Assembly: GCF_000764305.2 (NCBI RefSeq) | Contig: NW_025941620.1 | Span: forward strand, 62,001 to 126,000 | DNA: 64,000 nucleotides | Origin: Hyalella azteca | Lineage: Eukaryota; Arthropoda; Malacostraca; Amphipoda; Hyalellidae | Reading direction: 5' to 3' | In this document: piece by piece, positions 33,436-43,879 of the stretch | Layout: every line of letters starts with the position of its first letter | How positions within the stretch are numbered: the first letter of the stretch is position 1 | Notes under the pieces: generated by a model | What the model was told of the DNA's origin: nothing | The model's input: the letters and a program-made list of their open reading frames with translations, nothing else | Database searches by the model: none | Made by a program: the position numbers and the translations under genes

Positions 33436-33563
33436 TCAGACAGGAGGTAATGCACCAACATCGTCAATAAATTCGTCATACAGTCGCCCGAAATCATTAG
33501 ACTGGCGATAGTTTAAGCCCTCATCTTCTAGCTTGGATTGTATTCCAGCTAACAATCTCCAAA
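33436..33563 (-). CDS. Possible terminal exon, acidic unknown protein
   Basis: On the minus strand, ACAAATTCTTTAG serves as acceptor. Two bases and 41 codons follow, reading WRLLAGIQSKLEDEGLNYRQ and then SNDFGRLYDEFIDDVGALPP-V, with a TGA at 33436-33438. Composition is strongly coding-like (charged, regular, few simple runs). No family recognised. It lies 54 bp from an adapter junction, so its neighbours on that side are unreliable. A second minus-strand frame of 96 codons at 33866-34156 might be an upstream exon of the same gene. Confidence 0.4.
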
Positions 33564-33865
33564 CTAAAGAATTTGTCAGAAATTAGTGTTGTTTTCGGAG
33601 TAAATTTTGAATTTTAATTTGTGAGTCGCATCATACTTAATTAAGATTATTATGTATTAATGTCCAACCAAATTTTATAGTCCAATACTGCTTATTTAAC
33701 TTATTTATATTCCAAACCCTATTGATGTATAAAAATTCCATCTGAAGTCCGTCTTTAAACGTCTGCCTTTAAGTATTTTTTTAAAGACAGGCTTTAAGAA
33801 GAATTTTAAGAAGCCCTAGAAAATTTGCAATAAAATGCATTCTCCGCTCATTAATCGAACTTGAA

Positions 33866-34156
33866 TTAACAAGCACATTCTGAAATCCAATAATAATCTC
33901 TATTTTGTACTGTAAAGTTGTCGGCAAAGCCGCTATGGCTGACCTTTGAAGGGTACGGCTGCAGATAAATCAGTTGGTCAACAAAAACATCCTTGAAGAG
34001 TGCCACAAGACCGGTTTTACGGTGTTTGCTTGTCCAGAAGAAAAATAAATCTACATGACTGAGTTTTTTTTCTTCTGCCTCGAAAACATAATGCAAACAA
34101 AGAAATGGTTGCCGTGGTGAATAAAAATCCGGTTCACAGTTGCACGTGATCAGCAC
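33866..34156 (-). CDS. Possible coding segment, unknown
   Basis: A 96-codon minus-strand frame with mixed composition includes KHRKTGLVALFKDVFVDQLI and YLQPYPSKVSHSGFADNF. TCAAAG then GTCAGC inside it could be a donor. It begins near CACTCGA-type repeats and has no clear start context. It is in the same orientation as the candidate exon at 33436-33563. No domain recognised, and it may be chance. Confidence 0.25.
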   Translation of the reverse strand: MLITCNCEPDFYSPRQPFLCLHYVFEAEEKKLSHVDLFFFWTSKHRKTGLVALFKDVFVDQLIYLQPYPSKVSHSGFADNFTVQNRDYYWISECAC

Positions 34157-35137
34157 TCCACCTGCACTCGTTCAGCACTCTAGCTGTACGTGATTTGCAC
34201 TCGACACTCTACCGGCACTCGACTTGCAGATTTTTCGCTATAGATAAAAAGTGTAAAAAGATAAGAGGATACAAAAGATAATTTAACTAAAGGCTTGGTA
34301 AAGATCTTATTACGTTGCCCACGACAAACATTATAACATTTCACTATGTTGTCATTACGGATTTTCAAACTGAAAATAATTAGCCTTAATAACTATCAGT
34401 GCGCAACAATTTTTTGCAGTCATTCGTCATACACGTATTACAATCGTCACAAGGAGAATAATAATATTGGTTTTATTTTTTATAATAAATTTAATTCTAC
34501 GTCTAATTACTTAAGTTTATTTAGTTTTGTATCAGCAGTGCTTATAGCCTCGATGTTGCGGTGTACGAGTTACGGGCTGGACTGTAACGGCCATGACCGT
34601 AAACGTCTGACCTCTGAGCCATGACCGTTAAAATAAAGTTCAAGTTCTCGACTGATTAGGCAACCACAAGAGCAGCAGCGGCCGCACCTGTAAAGTATAA
34701 TTGAAAAAATTCAGCGATATAAGTCAAGTTCAGATTTAAAATTGCCATAGAACTATTGATGTAAACTGTACCGTAACTGCAGAATTAACTGCTGCGAAGA
34801 CAATGTTGCGTGCAGTTGAAGTTACACAAATTATACAAGTTTCAATAAAGCAAATGCCTCCATAATGCTCACATATGGCCACAATCCATAATTTAGTACG
34901 AAAAGAAAACTTGCAAACGTTGGTGAACGAAAGACTAATGAATGTTTATTCCCCAAATTGAAGAATAACCAATGTATTTGTACAGTTATGAGGCGTAAAG
35001 CATGACAGAGCAATAATTACGCGGTGGTTACGTAATTTTTGTTACGCAATTTCTTTACGTGGTGGTTACGTAACACTGTTGCAGGCCGGGCTTGAGCTAA
35101 CCATTAATTTAGAGTCCAAGCAGACTTCACCATGTTT
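34157..35137. other. Intergenic DNA, no supported gene
   Basis: Degenerate CACTC phrases occur at 34150-34230, and a GGTGGTTACGTAA pair at 35022-35062. No gene recognised. Confidence 0.4.
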
Positions 35138-35288
35138 GATAATTACGAATTATCGTAAATAATTACGAATTATCGTAAATAATTACGGATTATCGTAAAT
35201 AATTACGAATTATCGTAAATAATTACGAATTATTGCAAATAATTACGAATTATCTTAAATAATTACGAATTATTATAAATAATTATTC
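35138..35288. repeat. 20-bp minisatellite, about seven units
   Basis: Units of AATTACGAATTATCGTAAAT repeat with few variants (GGATTATCG, TTATTGCAAAT). Each unit is nearly palindromic around ATTATCGTAAATAATTACG. Confidence 0.93.
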
Positions 35289-35443
35289 ATTACTCCGTCT
35301 GCCTTAACATACTCTCACTCAAATAAATGTGTGAGATTTGATCCAAATTGATAAGCAATTCTCGCATATGAGTGGGTCATCCTCACCCATGTTTGGCCAG
35401 ACGAGAAGTCTTGATTATAACTATTTGTCGCTATAATGCACTA
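35289..35443. other. Flank with a family 4 fragment
   Basis: ATGAGTGGGTCATCCTCACC and TGTTTGGCCAGACGAG (about 35368-35405) resemble the central block of family 4 repeats. Otherwise there is nothing. Confidence 0.4.
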
Positions 35444-35815
35444 GAATTTACAGTCACTACGGCGTACTGGCATTTACAGTCACTACGGCGTACTGGCATT
35501 TACAGACACTACGGCGTACTGGCATTTACAGTCACTACGGCGTACTGGCATTTACCTGTCTCTTATACACATCTAGATGTGTATAAGAGACAGGTCACTC
35601 GGCGTACTGGCATTTACAGACACTACGGCGTACTGGCATTTACAGTCACTACGGCGTACTGGCATTTACAGTCACTACGGCGTACTGTCATTTACAGTCA
35701 CTACGACGTACTGGCATTTACAGTCACTACGACGTACTGGCATTTACAGTCACTACACCGTACTGACATTTACAGTCACTACGGCGTACTGGCATTTACA
35801 GTCACTACGGAGCAA
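35444..35815. repeat. 26-bp minisatellite with adapter insert
   Basis: About thirteen units containing CACTACGGCGTACTGGCATT, differing mainly at the base after CAG and at CGGCG/CGACG. The array is interrupted at 35556-35593 by an adapter junction, so the two halves may be different reads or alleles. The true copy number is unknown. Confidence 0.93.
35556..35593. other. Tn5 mosaic-end junction (library artefact) 4
   Basis: An exact 38-bp junction adapter inside the 26-bp minisatellite. It creates the artefactual peptides VSYTHLDVYKRQ and MCIRDR, which also contaminate predicted protein sets. Confidence 0.97.
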
Positions 35816-36095
35816 TCATTTACATTTATCCAGACGCAGATTTAAAAAGAAGTGCCCCGAAATCAATGAAGCTCTAGCGCCAAATCAGGCGACAATTCGA
35901 ACGAACGTTGTTTATTCTTTAGATAAGAAACATGCTAAGTCAAGTGCGGTTAACTGAATGCAGTCGAATGCAGTTCAGTGAGCGTCTAAAGATAGCTTAT
36001 CAGCCATTCTTGAGTGAGTCTGCGTTCAGTATTCATGAGCAGAGCTAAGATGTTGTAAACAAGATAGATACACTGGGAGAAATTTGCGAGACTTT

Positions 36096-36219
36096 GTACT
36101 AATAGCGTTGCACTTCTCGCCCTTGAGTGGACATTCCTGACTCACTTGTGTTCGTCAAAAGTGCGTATCACTGCTACGGGCAGAAAGTGTGTCATTATTT
36201 GCACAACATGAACCAATAA
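36096..36219 (-). mobile_element. Family 4 MITE-like repeat, copy c
   Basis: In reversed sense: AATAGCGTTGCACTTCTCGC, CATTCCTGACTCACTTGTGT, GTATCACTGCTAC, GCAGAAAGTGTGTCATTATT. It follows the family order with a diverged middle. Confidence 0.55.
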
Positions 36220-36579
36220 TTTTTTGGAATTATATATAGTAGCGGTCCACGAAAACATTGTTCTGGTAAGGTAATGTACTCAGTACTCTGCTTTTAACAA
36301 CTATTATTAAGATAAATAACTGAATATTTATCCATAAAATAAATAAAACTAAATAACTCTGTTTGTAGGCAAACCGCATCATCTCTTATTATTATTCTAA
36401 CGCGTACTGTATACTCCCATTACGAAAAAAATAAAAACATGTATTCTTCAACAACATCAGCTGACCATGTAATAAAATGCGGCTAAAAACACGACGATTT
36501 TGGAGCCAGAGCCATGCGCTTGAATTAACCATGCATGCTTTGGTTTGTTTGTATTACAGTCAAATAAATCAGTAATACA
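36220..36579. other. AT-rich DNA, no gene seen
   Basis: No recognised feature. Confidence 0.4.
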
Positions 36580-36660
36580 TTGTACAAGTAGCGATGCACT
36601 GTTTGCCCTGTGTGGGTCAACCTGACTCACTTTGGCCCGATAAATAAAGCGTTAAAAGAA
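36580..36660 (-). mobile_element. Family 4 MITE-like repeat, copy d (partial)
   Basis: AGTAGCGATGCACTGTTTGC, TGTGTGGGTCAACCTGACTC, ACTTTGGCCCGATAAA. This is the half of the family with the ACCTGACTCA centre. The other half is missing. Confidence 0.55.
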
Positions 36661-37398
36661 GGTGTATTGCCAAATAGAAAATAAGATCCATTCATTTTTC
36701 TAAGTGTACTGAAGGAAGCATGTTTAGCGGGCACGGTAAGTTAATTAAAGTAGCAGAGGTAATCTCATTTAAGTTAAAAGATTAAAAATATATACTATAT
36801 ATACTTAAAACTTACATATAAACTATAATATACCAACTTTCATATTTTCGTCGGGATTATTTCATGATTCAGTCGAAAGTTTTATGATAATATAACTAAA
36901 TTGATAGGTTAGAAAATTTGTCATTTTATAAACTGTACGGCAATGAAAACTTAACTACATTTTTGCTACTTGCGAAACTTACTCGATGAATAAATTTACA
37001 AGATGTCATGCGATTTTATTCTATTTTTAGCCTAATTATGCAATCATATTTTTGTGGCACGTTTAATAGGTACAGACACCTAATGATTTTTAAAAACAAT
37101 CTAAAGAATTTTAAAAAATCCATGTGGAATACAAAAATAAATTCCGTAGCTGACGTTATAAAAATACGTTGAAGGCCATATAAAAGTCATCATTTAAGAG
37201 CTCAATAGAGGCACACCTCAACCTCAATATATAGACACGAATAATTCGCGTCTATATATTGGTTTATTTTTTGAGATGTCTATTTTTTGCGCAGTCAAAC
37301 AAGCGGCGTCGACGATGTCTTTTTTGCGACGAGTAATCCACGCGGATTTCTCAGCGCTCGTAAATGTCCATTTTTAATCCAATTAAAGAGATACTCTG
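36661..37398. other. AT-rich DNA, no gene seen
   Basis: At about 37228-37262 an inverted pair (CAATATATAGACACGA and CGCGTCTATATATTG) makes a short hairpin. No gene recognised. Confidence 0.4.
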
Positions 37399-37784
37399 AG
37401 GAAATGGGTTCACTGAAATCAAGTAGACAGGCTGGGGAAATGGGTTCACTGAAATCAAGTAGACAGGCTGGGGAAATGGGTTCACTGAAATCAAGTAGAC
37501 AGGCTGGGGAAATGGGTTCACTGAAATCAAGTAGACAGGCTGGGGAAATGGGTTCACTGAAATCAAGTAGACAGGCTGGGGAAATGGGTTCACTGAAATC
37601 AAGTAGACAGGCTGGGGAAATGGGTTCACTGAAATCAAGTAGACAGGCTGGGGAAATGGGTTCACTGAAATCAAGTAGACAGGCTGGGGAAATGGGTTCA
37701 CTGAAATCAAGTAGACAGGCTGGGGAAATGGGTTCACTGAAATCAAGTAGACAGGCTGGGGAAATGGGTTCACTGAAATCAAGT
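37399..37784. repeat. 36-bp minisatellite, nearly identical units
   Basis: Nearly eleven units with GGAAATGGGTTCACTGAAAT and CAAGTAGACAGGCT show almost no variation. The unit is a multiple of three, so the array is open on both strands (GEMGSLKSSRQA on plus). Such homogeneity means recent expansion or assembler copying. It ends at the single N at 37785. Confidence 0.95.
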
Positions 37785-37785
37785 N

Positions 37786-37993
37786 GTACCCTTTACTGCC
37801 CCTTCCAAGTGTACCCTTTACTGCCCCTTCCAAGTGTACCCTTTACTGCCCCTTCCAAGTGTACCCTTTACTGCCCCTTCCAAGTGTACCCTTTACTGCC
37901 CCTTCCAAGGGTACCCTTTACTGCCCCTTCCAAGTGTACCCTTTACTGCCCCTCCCAATAGTACCCTTTACTGCCCCTTCCAAGTGTACCCTC
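37786..37993. repeat. 25-bp minisatellite, about eight units
   Basis: Units GTACCCTTTACTGCCCCTTC-CAAGT begin right after the single N that follows a wholly different 36-bp array. Two units carry variants. Confidence 0.95.
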
Positions 37994-38501
37994 AGTCATG
38001 TTCCATCAATTAATTTTTCGCGCCAAACTGTTACCTAACTGTAAACGGAATGTAATAGTTAAAGTATGTAATAGTTAAAATAATAGTTAAGTGTAATGTA
38101 TTATGGTGTCTGTAATGTATGGTAATTACTGTTAACAGAAAGTAAAGTGTGGTGTAGCGTTAACAGAAATAATGGTAATGTGTAATATATTGTTGTATAG
38201 TGTAAAGATTAATAAACTTGTATTATTTATTAAAACGGAAATAACAGCACAATGCAGAATAAATAAAATATTTTAGTGGGGAGTGAACAGATCAAATATT
38301 GTGATAAAGTGCAGGGCGAATAGAAATATTTGAGAAATGTTGTGTAAAAATATATAATAGCGTAGTTTTTACAGTGAAATGTATTGCATTGTGGTGAAAA
38401 AACGCTGAAAAGTAAATTTGGTCGTGACTGAGGTTTGCTTTAACTAAATGACTCAAATTTGATACGAAAGTGTAAAATTAGCACAGTTTATATCATTCGC
38501 A
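37994..38501. other. AT-rich DNA, no gene seen
   Basis: GTAATGT/GTAATAGTTA phrases recur loosely at 38045-38200. No gene recognised. Confidence 0.4.
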
Positions 38502-39015
38502 GGTGCTTGCATCAAGAACAACTTGTTGCATGTGCTCAGCTACAGGTGTTTGCATCAAGCACATCTCTGTTGCAGGTGTTTTCATCAAGTACAACTCTGT
38601 TGCACAAGCTCAGTTACAGATGTTTTCATCAAGAACAACTCTGTTACACAAGGCACAAGCTCAGTTGCAGGCGTTTTCATCAAAATCAACTTTGCTGCAC
38701 GTGCCCAGTTACAGGTGTTTGCATCAAGTACAACTCTGCTGCACTTGCTCAGTTACAGATGTTTTCGTCAAGAACAACTCTGTTGTACAAGGCACAAGCT
38801 CATTTGCAGGCGATTGCATCAAGTACAACTCTGTTGCACTTGCTCAGTTACAGATGTTTTCATCAAGAACAACTCTGTTGTACAAGGCACAAGCTCAGTT
38901 GCAGGCATTTGCATCAAGTACAGCTCTGTTGCAAGTGCTCAGTAAAAGGTGTTTGCATCAAGTACAACTCTGCTGCAAGAGTTTTCATCAAAATCAACTC
39001 TGTTACAAGTGCTTG
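38502..39015. repeat. Composite minisatellite (about 44-55-bp units)
   Basis: Mixed units share CATCAAG(A/T)ACAACTCTGTTG, CACTTGCTCAGTTACAGATG and CAAGGCACAAGCTCAGTTGC in varying combinations. It is a mosaic array of two unit types. Open plus-strand frames through it are cysteine-rich but differ in every frame, so I treat them as repeat artefacts. Confidence 0.85.
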
Positions 39016-39177
39016 AGACAAGCCCAGGCAGGCAAGGCATATCTAGGTTAGTCTCCCCAATCCCTCGCTGCTGTTGACAAACAGAATGACAGCTTCAACG
39101 GAGTGTGCACGGGCGAGGCGTGAGAGGCATGGTCAATGTAGGGCATGACTTCATTCTGGTGCTTATGTGGAGCATGT

Positions 39178-39588
39178 CTTGTGTAATGCCCCTGCTTGTG
39201 AATAATATTTATTACGAGATATTATGCGTGTGATATCATCGTATAATATGAAGCTTTATCTTGTGTAATGCCCCTGCTTGTGAATGATATTTATTACAAG
39301 ACATGTTGCGTGTGATATTATCGTATAATATGAAGCTTTATCTTGTGTAATGCCTCTGCTTGTGAATAATATTTATTACAAGACATGCTACGTGTGATAT
39401 CATCGTATAAAATGAAGCTTTATCTTGTGTAATGCCCCTGCTTGTGAATGATATTTATTACAAGATATGTTGCGTGTGATATCATCGCATAATATGAAGC
39501 TTTATCTTGTGTAATGCCCCTGCTTGTGAATAATATTTATTACGAGATATTATGCGTGTGATATCATCGTATAATATGAAGCTTTAGC
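39178..39588. repeat. 82-bp minisatellite, five units
   Basis: Five head-to-tail 82-bp units start CTTGTGTAATGCCCCTGCTT and end ATATGAAGCTTTAT. They differ by a few substitutions such as CGAGATATT versus CAAGACATG. Confidence 0.95.
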
Positions 39589-40607
39589 TGTAACGTCAAG
39601 GCGATTATCCAATAATTCGGGGATTTATTATCTAAGAAATGTAGGTGTTTTTCACTAATAATTAACAAAATTAAAAATAGAACTACCGTCATAAAAGCAT
39701 GTTTGTCATTAGTTTTTTTTTTGTGTTTGCATTTGATTGTAAATGTGTATATCACGTTCGAATATATTATTTAATACATTTATATATGGAATAAACAATT
39801 TGGTGCAATATATTTCAATGTTTCTAACCCAGTCGTAGCTGCTGCGTGGCGGTAGCACCTCCCTTAACGGAAATGGCGTTGAAAAACGTTGATAACAAGT
39901 TGATTTCCTGAAATAACATTCATTCAACTTCATTTCAACGTCAGGTGCCAGGTAGGTTGTGTGTAACCGTAATACTTCGCGACATTGGCCAGCAAATAGA
40001 ATGATAGAATGAATAGAAAAAAAATAGAATGATGCACAATTAAAAATCCTCCTTATTTAAATAATTTTACACTATGACAAGTGCGGGCATAATGTTCATA
40101 GACTAACATTAGTTGTCATTCTAATTTTAAAGTGAAGGAGCTTGAATTTAACAAAAAAGTTGACATTGACAATAATATCGCTGAAATACAGTACAACCTT
40201 TAGTTGCAACACGAGTGTTAACTTGAATTATCATAACTAATTAAATAATTATTAATTTCATTTATGATAACACAACTATTAATTTTAAATCTGACCAATT
40301 ATCCATTTTATATATGATAAGCCAATGATCGATTTTATTATGCGCAATATATTACCTGCACTAAAAGGAATATTTTATATTCGAATAATATTCGAATATA
40401 AATATATCATAATATATTATAATTATATTATATTATAATATTTTTATAATATAATAATATTCGAACTAAAGCGTTCGAATTAAATGACACAGCCGAGTTA
40501 TAAATAAATCAGCCGACGATTGAGTTAACAGCAAAGGTTGGCACAGACCCCGTATGTATGTAGACAGACCCTATGTGCATAGACCGGCCCCACCTCTCAC
40601 GTAACCT
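39589..40607. other. AT-rich DNA with one weak minus-strand exon candidate
   Basis: On the minus strand, AATGTTATTTCAG at about 39908 precedes 27 open codons (EINLLSTFFNAISVKGGATA, then a stop at 39824). The other frame is also open, so I do not call a gene. A TTCGAATA palindromic AT patch lies at 40375-40470. Confidence 0.35.
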
Positions 40608-40941
40608 TGCTCTAATTCTTGCTCTTGTTACTGCTGTTGCTGCTGTACTTGCTACATTTGCTGCTACAAAGCATTGCTACTTTTGCATGGTGCTGTTCCT
40701 GTTGTAGTTTGCTGCTACAAAACATTGCTACTTTTAGTGCTGTTGCTGCTGTACTTGCTACATTTGCTGCTGCTACAAAGCATTGTTACTTTTACTGCTG
40801 TTGCTGCTGTACTTGCTACATTTTCTGCCGCTACAATGCATTGCTACTTTACTGCTGTTGCTGCTGTACTTGCTACATTTGCTGCTGCTACAATGCATTG
40901 CTACTTTTAGTGCTGTTGCTGTTGTAGTTGCTACATTTGCT
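40608..40941. repeat. Composite trinucleotide-rich minisatellite
   Basis: Units of about 58-60 bp combine TACTGCTGTTGCTGCTGTAC, TTGCTACATTTGCTGCTAC and AAAGCATTGCTACTTTT. It is rich in GCTGCT and in leucine-coding frames by composition. It ends at the single N at 40942. Confidence 0.85.
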
Positions 40942-40942
40942 N

Positions 40943-41036
40943 CACAGATGCTACTGCTGCTGTCACTGACACAGATGCTACTGCTGCTGTCACTGACACA
41001 GATGCTACTGCTGCTGTCACTGGCACAGATGCTACT
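40943..41036. repeat. 27-bp minisatellite, about 3.5 units
   Basis: Units containing ACAGATGCTACTGCTGCTGT followed by CACTG start right after a single N. Confidence 0.9.
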
Positions 41037-41547
41037 AATTTTTCCGTTAATGTGAAAAGAATGTCAATTTTCACGTTTATTCAGCGACATAAACTGCGCA
41101 TATTCGGAATAATAAATACAACAACATTGGAATGTCAGCAAATTATTTGAGAATTAAAATATATGTGGTGAAAATTTAAATGAGATTAATTTTAATTAAT
41201 GATATTATTTTCACATCAGCGGGTGTGTGTTTTAATAACGTACACAAAGAATTATGTAGAAATCGGTTCATTGATATCGGTTGGCTTACAATCAATGAAA
41301 ACTAATGCCATAAAAACAATTTTTACTGATATACGCTAATTAATTTTTTCCGTCAGTCGTTGCACAGAGCTTCGAGAAGCGGATTAACTTCGAGGAATCC
41401 GGAATCCCGGATTCAAGGTTTCCGGAATCCCTGTTGAGAACAACTTACTTGTGATTGCGGAACTTATTGATGATTATTGGCGGACTTTTTGACGGCAATT
41501 GGTAGGGAATGAATATTGGTTATCTTATTTTTCTATAATGGCAAAAT
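41037..41547. other. AT-rich DNA, no gene seen
   Basis: Only a small GGAATCCGGAATCCCGGATT-type local repeat at about 41390-41432. Confidence 0.4.
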
Positions 41548-41932
41548 AGTTACCCCATGTTAAAAGTTACCCATAGCAGGAAAATAGTTACCCCATGCCC
41601 TGCACATGAAAGTTACCCCGTATTAAAAGTTACCCCATAGCAGGAAAATAGTTACCACATGCCCTGCACATGAGAGTTACCCTGTATTAAAAGTTAACCC
41701 ATAGCAGGAAAATAGTTACCCATGACTTGCATATAAAAGTTACCCCGTATTAAAAATTACCCCACAGCAGGAAAATAGTTACCCATGACTTGCATATAAA
41801 AGTTACCTCGTAATAAATATTACCCCACAGCAGGAAAATAGCTACCCCATGACTTGCATATAAGAGTTACCCCGTATTAAAAGTTACCCCATATCGGGAA
41901 AAAAGCTACCACATGCCCTGCAAATAAAGAAC
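41548..41932. repeat. Composite minisatellite of about 60-65-bp units
   Basis: Six units join AAAGTTACCCCGTATTAAAA, GTTACCCCATAGCAGGAAAA and TAGTTACCCCATG with CCTGCACATGA or CTTGCATATAA tails. Within a unit the GTTACCCC core occurs three times. Confidence 0.9.
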
Positions 41933-42079
41933 AATAAAGAATAATCAAGAAAGAAGTAAGAAGTTGTTGACTCCATTCACAGCGCGGCCAACTTTCTCTT
42001 CTTAGGCTTGCACTTGAACTAGATTACGGCGAGATCTCCGCAGCCCAGCCCCCTGCCTGCACTCAAAGAAATAAGTGGT

Positions 42080-42235
42080 ACTTTGTTCAAATAGCGATGC
42101 AATTTTTACACATGTATGGGTTATCCTGACATATTTTAGGGGGTCAGGATGTGGGTCATCGTATCAATGTTACATCCGCTCTCTGCTTTTGCTGCGGGTG
42201 AGAAAGTGCATCACAGTCAAGGCAATATTACCAGT
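42080..42235 (-). mobile_element. Family 4 MITE-like repeat, copy e
   Basis: TTCAAATAGCGATGCAATTT, ATGTATGGGTTATCCTGACA, then a disrupted segment and ATCGTATCAATGTTACATCC. Reversed sense, diverged, with a local GGGTCAGGATGTGGGTCAT duplication. Confidence 0.5.
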
Positions 42236-42627
42236 ATTTTTTTATGTATGTGCACCGAGTGAGTCTGCGGCCAAATAAGCACAAGCGAACAGCTTACGTC
42301 TGATTGTCTACTGTCTAATAAAACATACTAGCTGTTAAACTCCGGCATTGCCAGGGGTTTGTCTGATCTTTTTCCGAGGTCTGTCTGTTCATTGTCATAC
42401 ATTTAATTTGTCCTGCCATTGTCAAGGAAATTCACGGAATTGGCCCGAAATTTATCAGAAATCTGCCGAAAGATTGACAGACCTTTTGTCCAAACACCGC
42501 CAGATCTTCATACAAGATTAGACCGAACCTAGGATCCGCAATACGCGTATTGCGGGAAGGCTTACAGCATACTACTCCCATTATTGTCGAGTGTCGACGC
42601 GATAGTGAAACAATAAATAATCAAAAA

Positions 42628-42662
42628 ACACTAAAGAAATCATAAATAAAAACTAACAACAA
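42628..42662 (+). repeat. 35-bp direct repeat, left copy
   Basis: ACACTAAAGAAATCATAAAT through TAACAACAA, identical to 43142-43176. The two copies bracket an adapter remnant and a minisatellite. Confidence 0.95.
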
Positions 42663-42760
42663 CCAGAATGTTCCAATCACCCCCTACATTTTAATATCAA
42701 TACCAATAGTATAATTCTATCGTCGCACATCCCACGATGTCTACAATAATGTGCTTAAGC

Positions 42761-42796
42761 CTGTCTCTTATACACATCTAGATGTGTATCGGAGAN
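42761..42796. other. Damaged Tn5 mosaic-end junction 5 plus single N
   Basis: CTGTCTCTTATACACATCT followed by AGATGTGTAT, then CGGAGA and N instead of the expected end. This is a fifth adapter junction whose right half is degraded. Confidence 0.93.
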
Positions 42797-42798
42797 CA

Positions 42799-42841
42799 TC
42801 ATTAATTTTATAGCTTCCATGTGATACATCTATCATACTAA
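42799..42841 (+). repeat. 43-bp block also present at 44691
   Basis: TCATTAATTTTATAGCTTCC through ATCATACTAA is identical to 44691-44733. It begins three bases after the N that follows adapter 5. Confidence 0.95.
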
Positions 42842-43141
42842 TGAACTCTTACATCGTCACCGCTAACACGTGTCATACTTACAAACTCTTACATCGTCAC
42901 CACTAACATGTGTCATACTTACGAACTCTTACATCGTCACCGCTAACACGTGTCATACTTACGAACTCTTACATCGTCACCGCTAACATGTGTCATACTT
43001 ACAAATTCTTACATCGTCACCACTAACATGTGTCATACTTACGAACTCTTACATAGTCACCACAAACATGCGTCATACTTACGAACACTTACATCGTCAC
43101 CACAAACATGTGTCATACTTACGAACTCTTACATCGTCACC
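42842..43141. repeat. 40-bp minisatellite, about 7.5 units
   Basis: Units TGTCATACTTACGAACTCTT and ACATCGTCACCGCTAACACG differ by few substitutions (CACTAACATG, CACAAACATG). Confidence 0.95.
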
Positions 43142-43176
43142 ACACTAAAGAAATCATAAATAAAAACTAACAACAA
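43142..43176 (+). repeat. 35-bp direct repeat, right copy
   Basis: Identical to 42628-42662. See that entry. Confidence 0.95.
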
Positions 43177-43584
43177 TAAAGAAAAATATATTATTACCAG
43201 CGGAAAAGGCGACCATAAATCAAAAACCAATAATAATTGTACTCTATGTATTATACAGAAAAATATATTATACTCAAGGCAAATTCACTATAGCCGGACA
43301 AAACTAAGAAATGTAGCCGATTGCAGAACGCGTAGAATCACTTCATTATCATCAAACTCGCAAATAAGACACTCAAATACAACCGCAAAAGAATTTTCTT
43401 GAAATAAAATAACGTCGTATCCGACAAATACCTGATCGAATTCCGCTCATAAATTCTGGAAACCCAAATTAACCCAAAACATCTGCTTTTTCAACTAGAG
43501 GTGTTTCCTATAGGCAAAGGTGCGCCATCTTAAGTCTCTAACGCCCCATAGCAACTTTAGAACATCGTTTGACTGATTTATTTG
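43177..43584. other. Intergenic DNA, no gene seen
   Basis: No recognised feature. Confidence 0.4.
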
Positions 43585-43795
43585 GCTGGGGTCCTTCTCG
43601 TACTGGAGCAAAAGAAACGACCATGCAATAAATCCAGCAGCTATCTCAATCAATCGTCAGCTATGGAAAGATCGGGTTCCAAAGGCCGGATCGCTTATGA
43701 ATCAAGTCGCGAAAAGTTCAAAAATCGGCAACAGGCCATGGGCCTATTTCTTCAGTGCCGACACTTCCATTCTATTCTATGCTATGGACGTTTAA
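43585..43795 (+). mobile_element. SINE-like retroposon, copy 2
   Basis: Begins about GGCTGGGGTCCTTCTCGTAC and continues CAGCAGCTATCTCAATCAAT, CAGCTATGGAAAGATCGGG, AAAATCGGCAACAGGCCATG, GGGCCTATTTCTTCAGTGCC-GACA. It ends in a (TTCTA)-type run, where copy 1 has (TATGT)n. The different pentamer tails suit LINE-mobilised SINEs. The proposed 5' part has no counterpart in copy 1, which is cut or diverged there. Confidence 0.6.
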
Positions 43796-43879
43796 ATTTA
43801 TTTAAATCCAAAGTGCAGGAGCCGAAGTGCATCGCGGATTATTGTCTCGAGTAATCAGATTCTTTAGACTCTTAAACGA

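Noticed and set aside
33107..35593. The 38-bp perfect palindromes as a natural transposon or regulatory dyad
   Set aside because: The sequence is exactly the Tn5 mosaic end joined to its complement, a library adapter, repeated without any divergence.
35372..35957. 157- and 126-codon frames in the 26-bp array
   Set aside because: They read through an adapter junction (VSYTHLDVYKRQ, MCIRDR) and a minisatellite.
37287..37961. 224-codon frame with 12-residue repeats
   Set aside because: The repeat unit is a multiple of three and both strands stay open. The frame also crosses a single-N join between two unrelated arrays.
38459..39051. Cysteine-rich frames of 140-185 codons resembling secreted toxin-like peptides
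   Set aside because: All three plus frames are open through the same composite minisatellite with different peptides, and no signal peptide or conserved cysteine framework is present.
39824..39907. Minus-strand terminal exon reading EINLLSTFFNAISVKGGATA
   Set aside because: The acceptor is good, but only 27 codons follow and an alternative frame is equally open. Chance is likely in AT-rich DNA.
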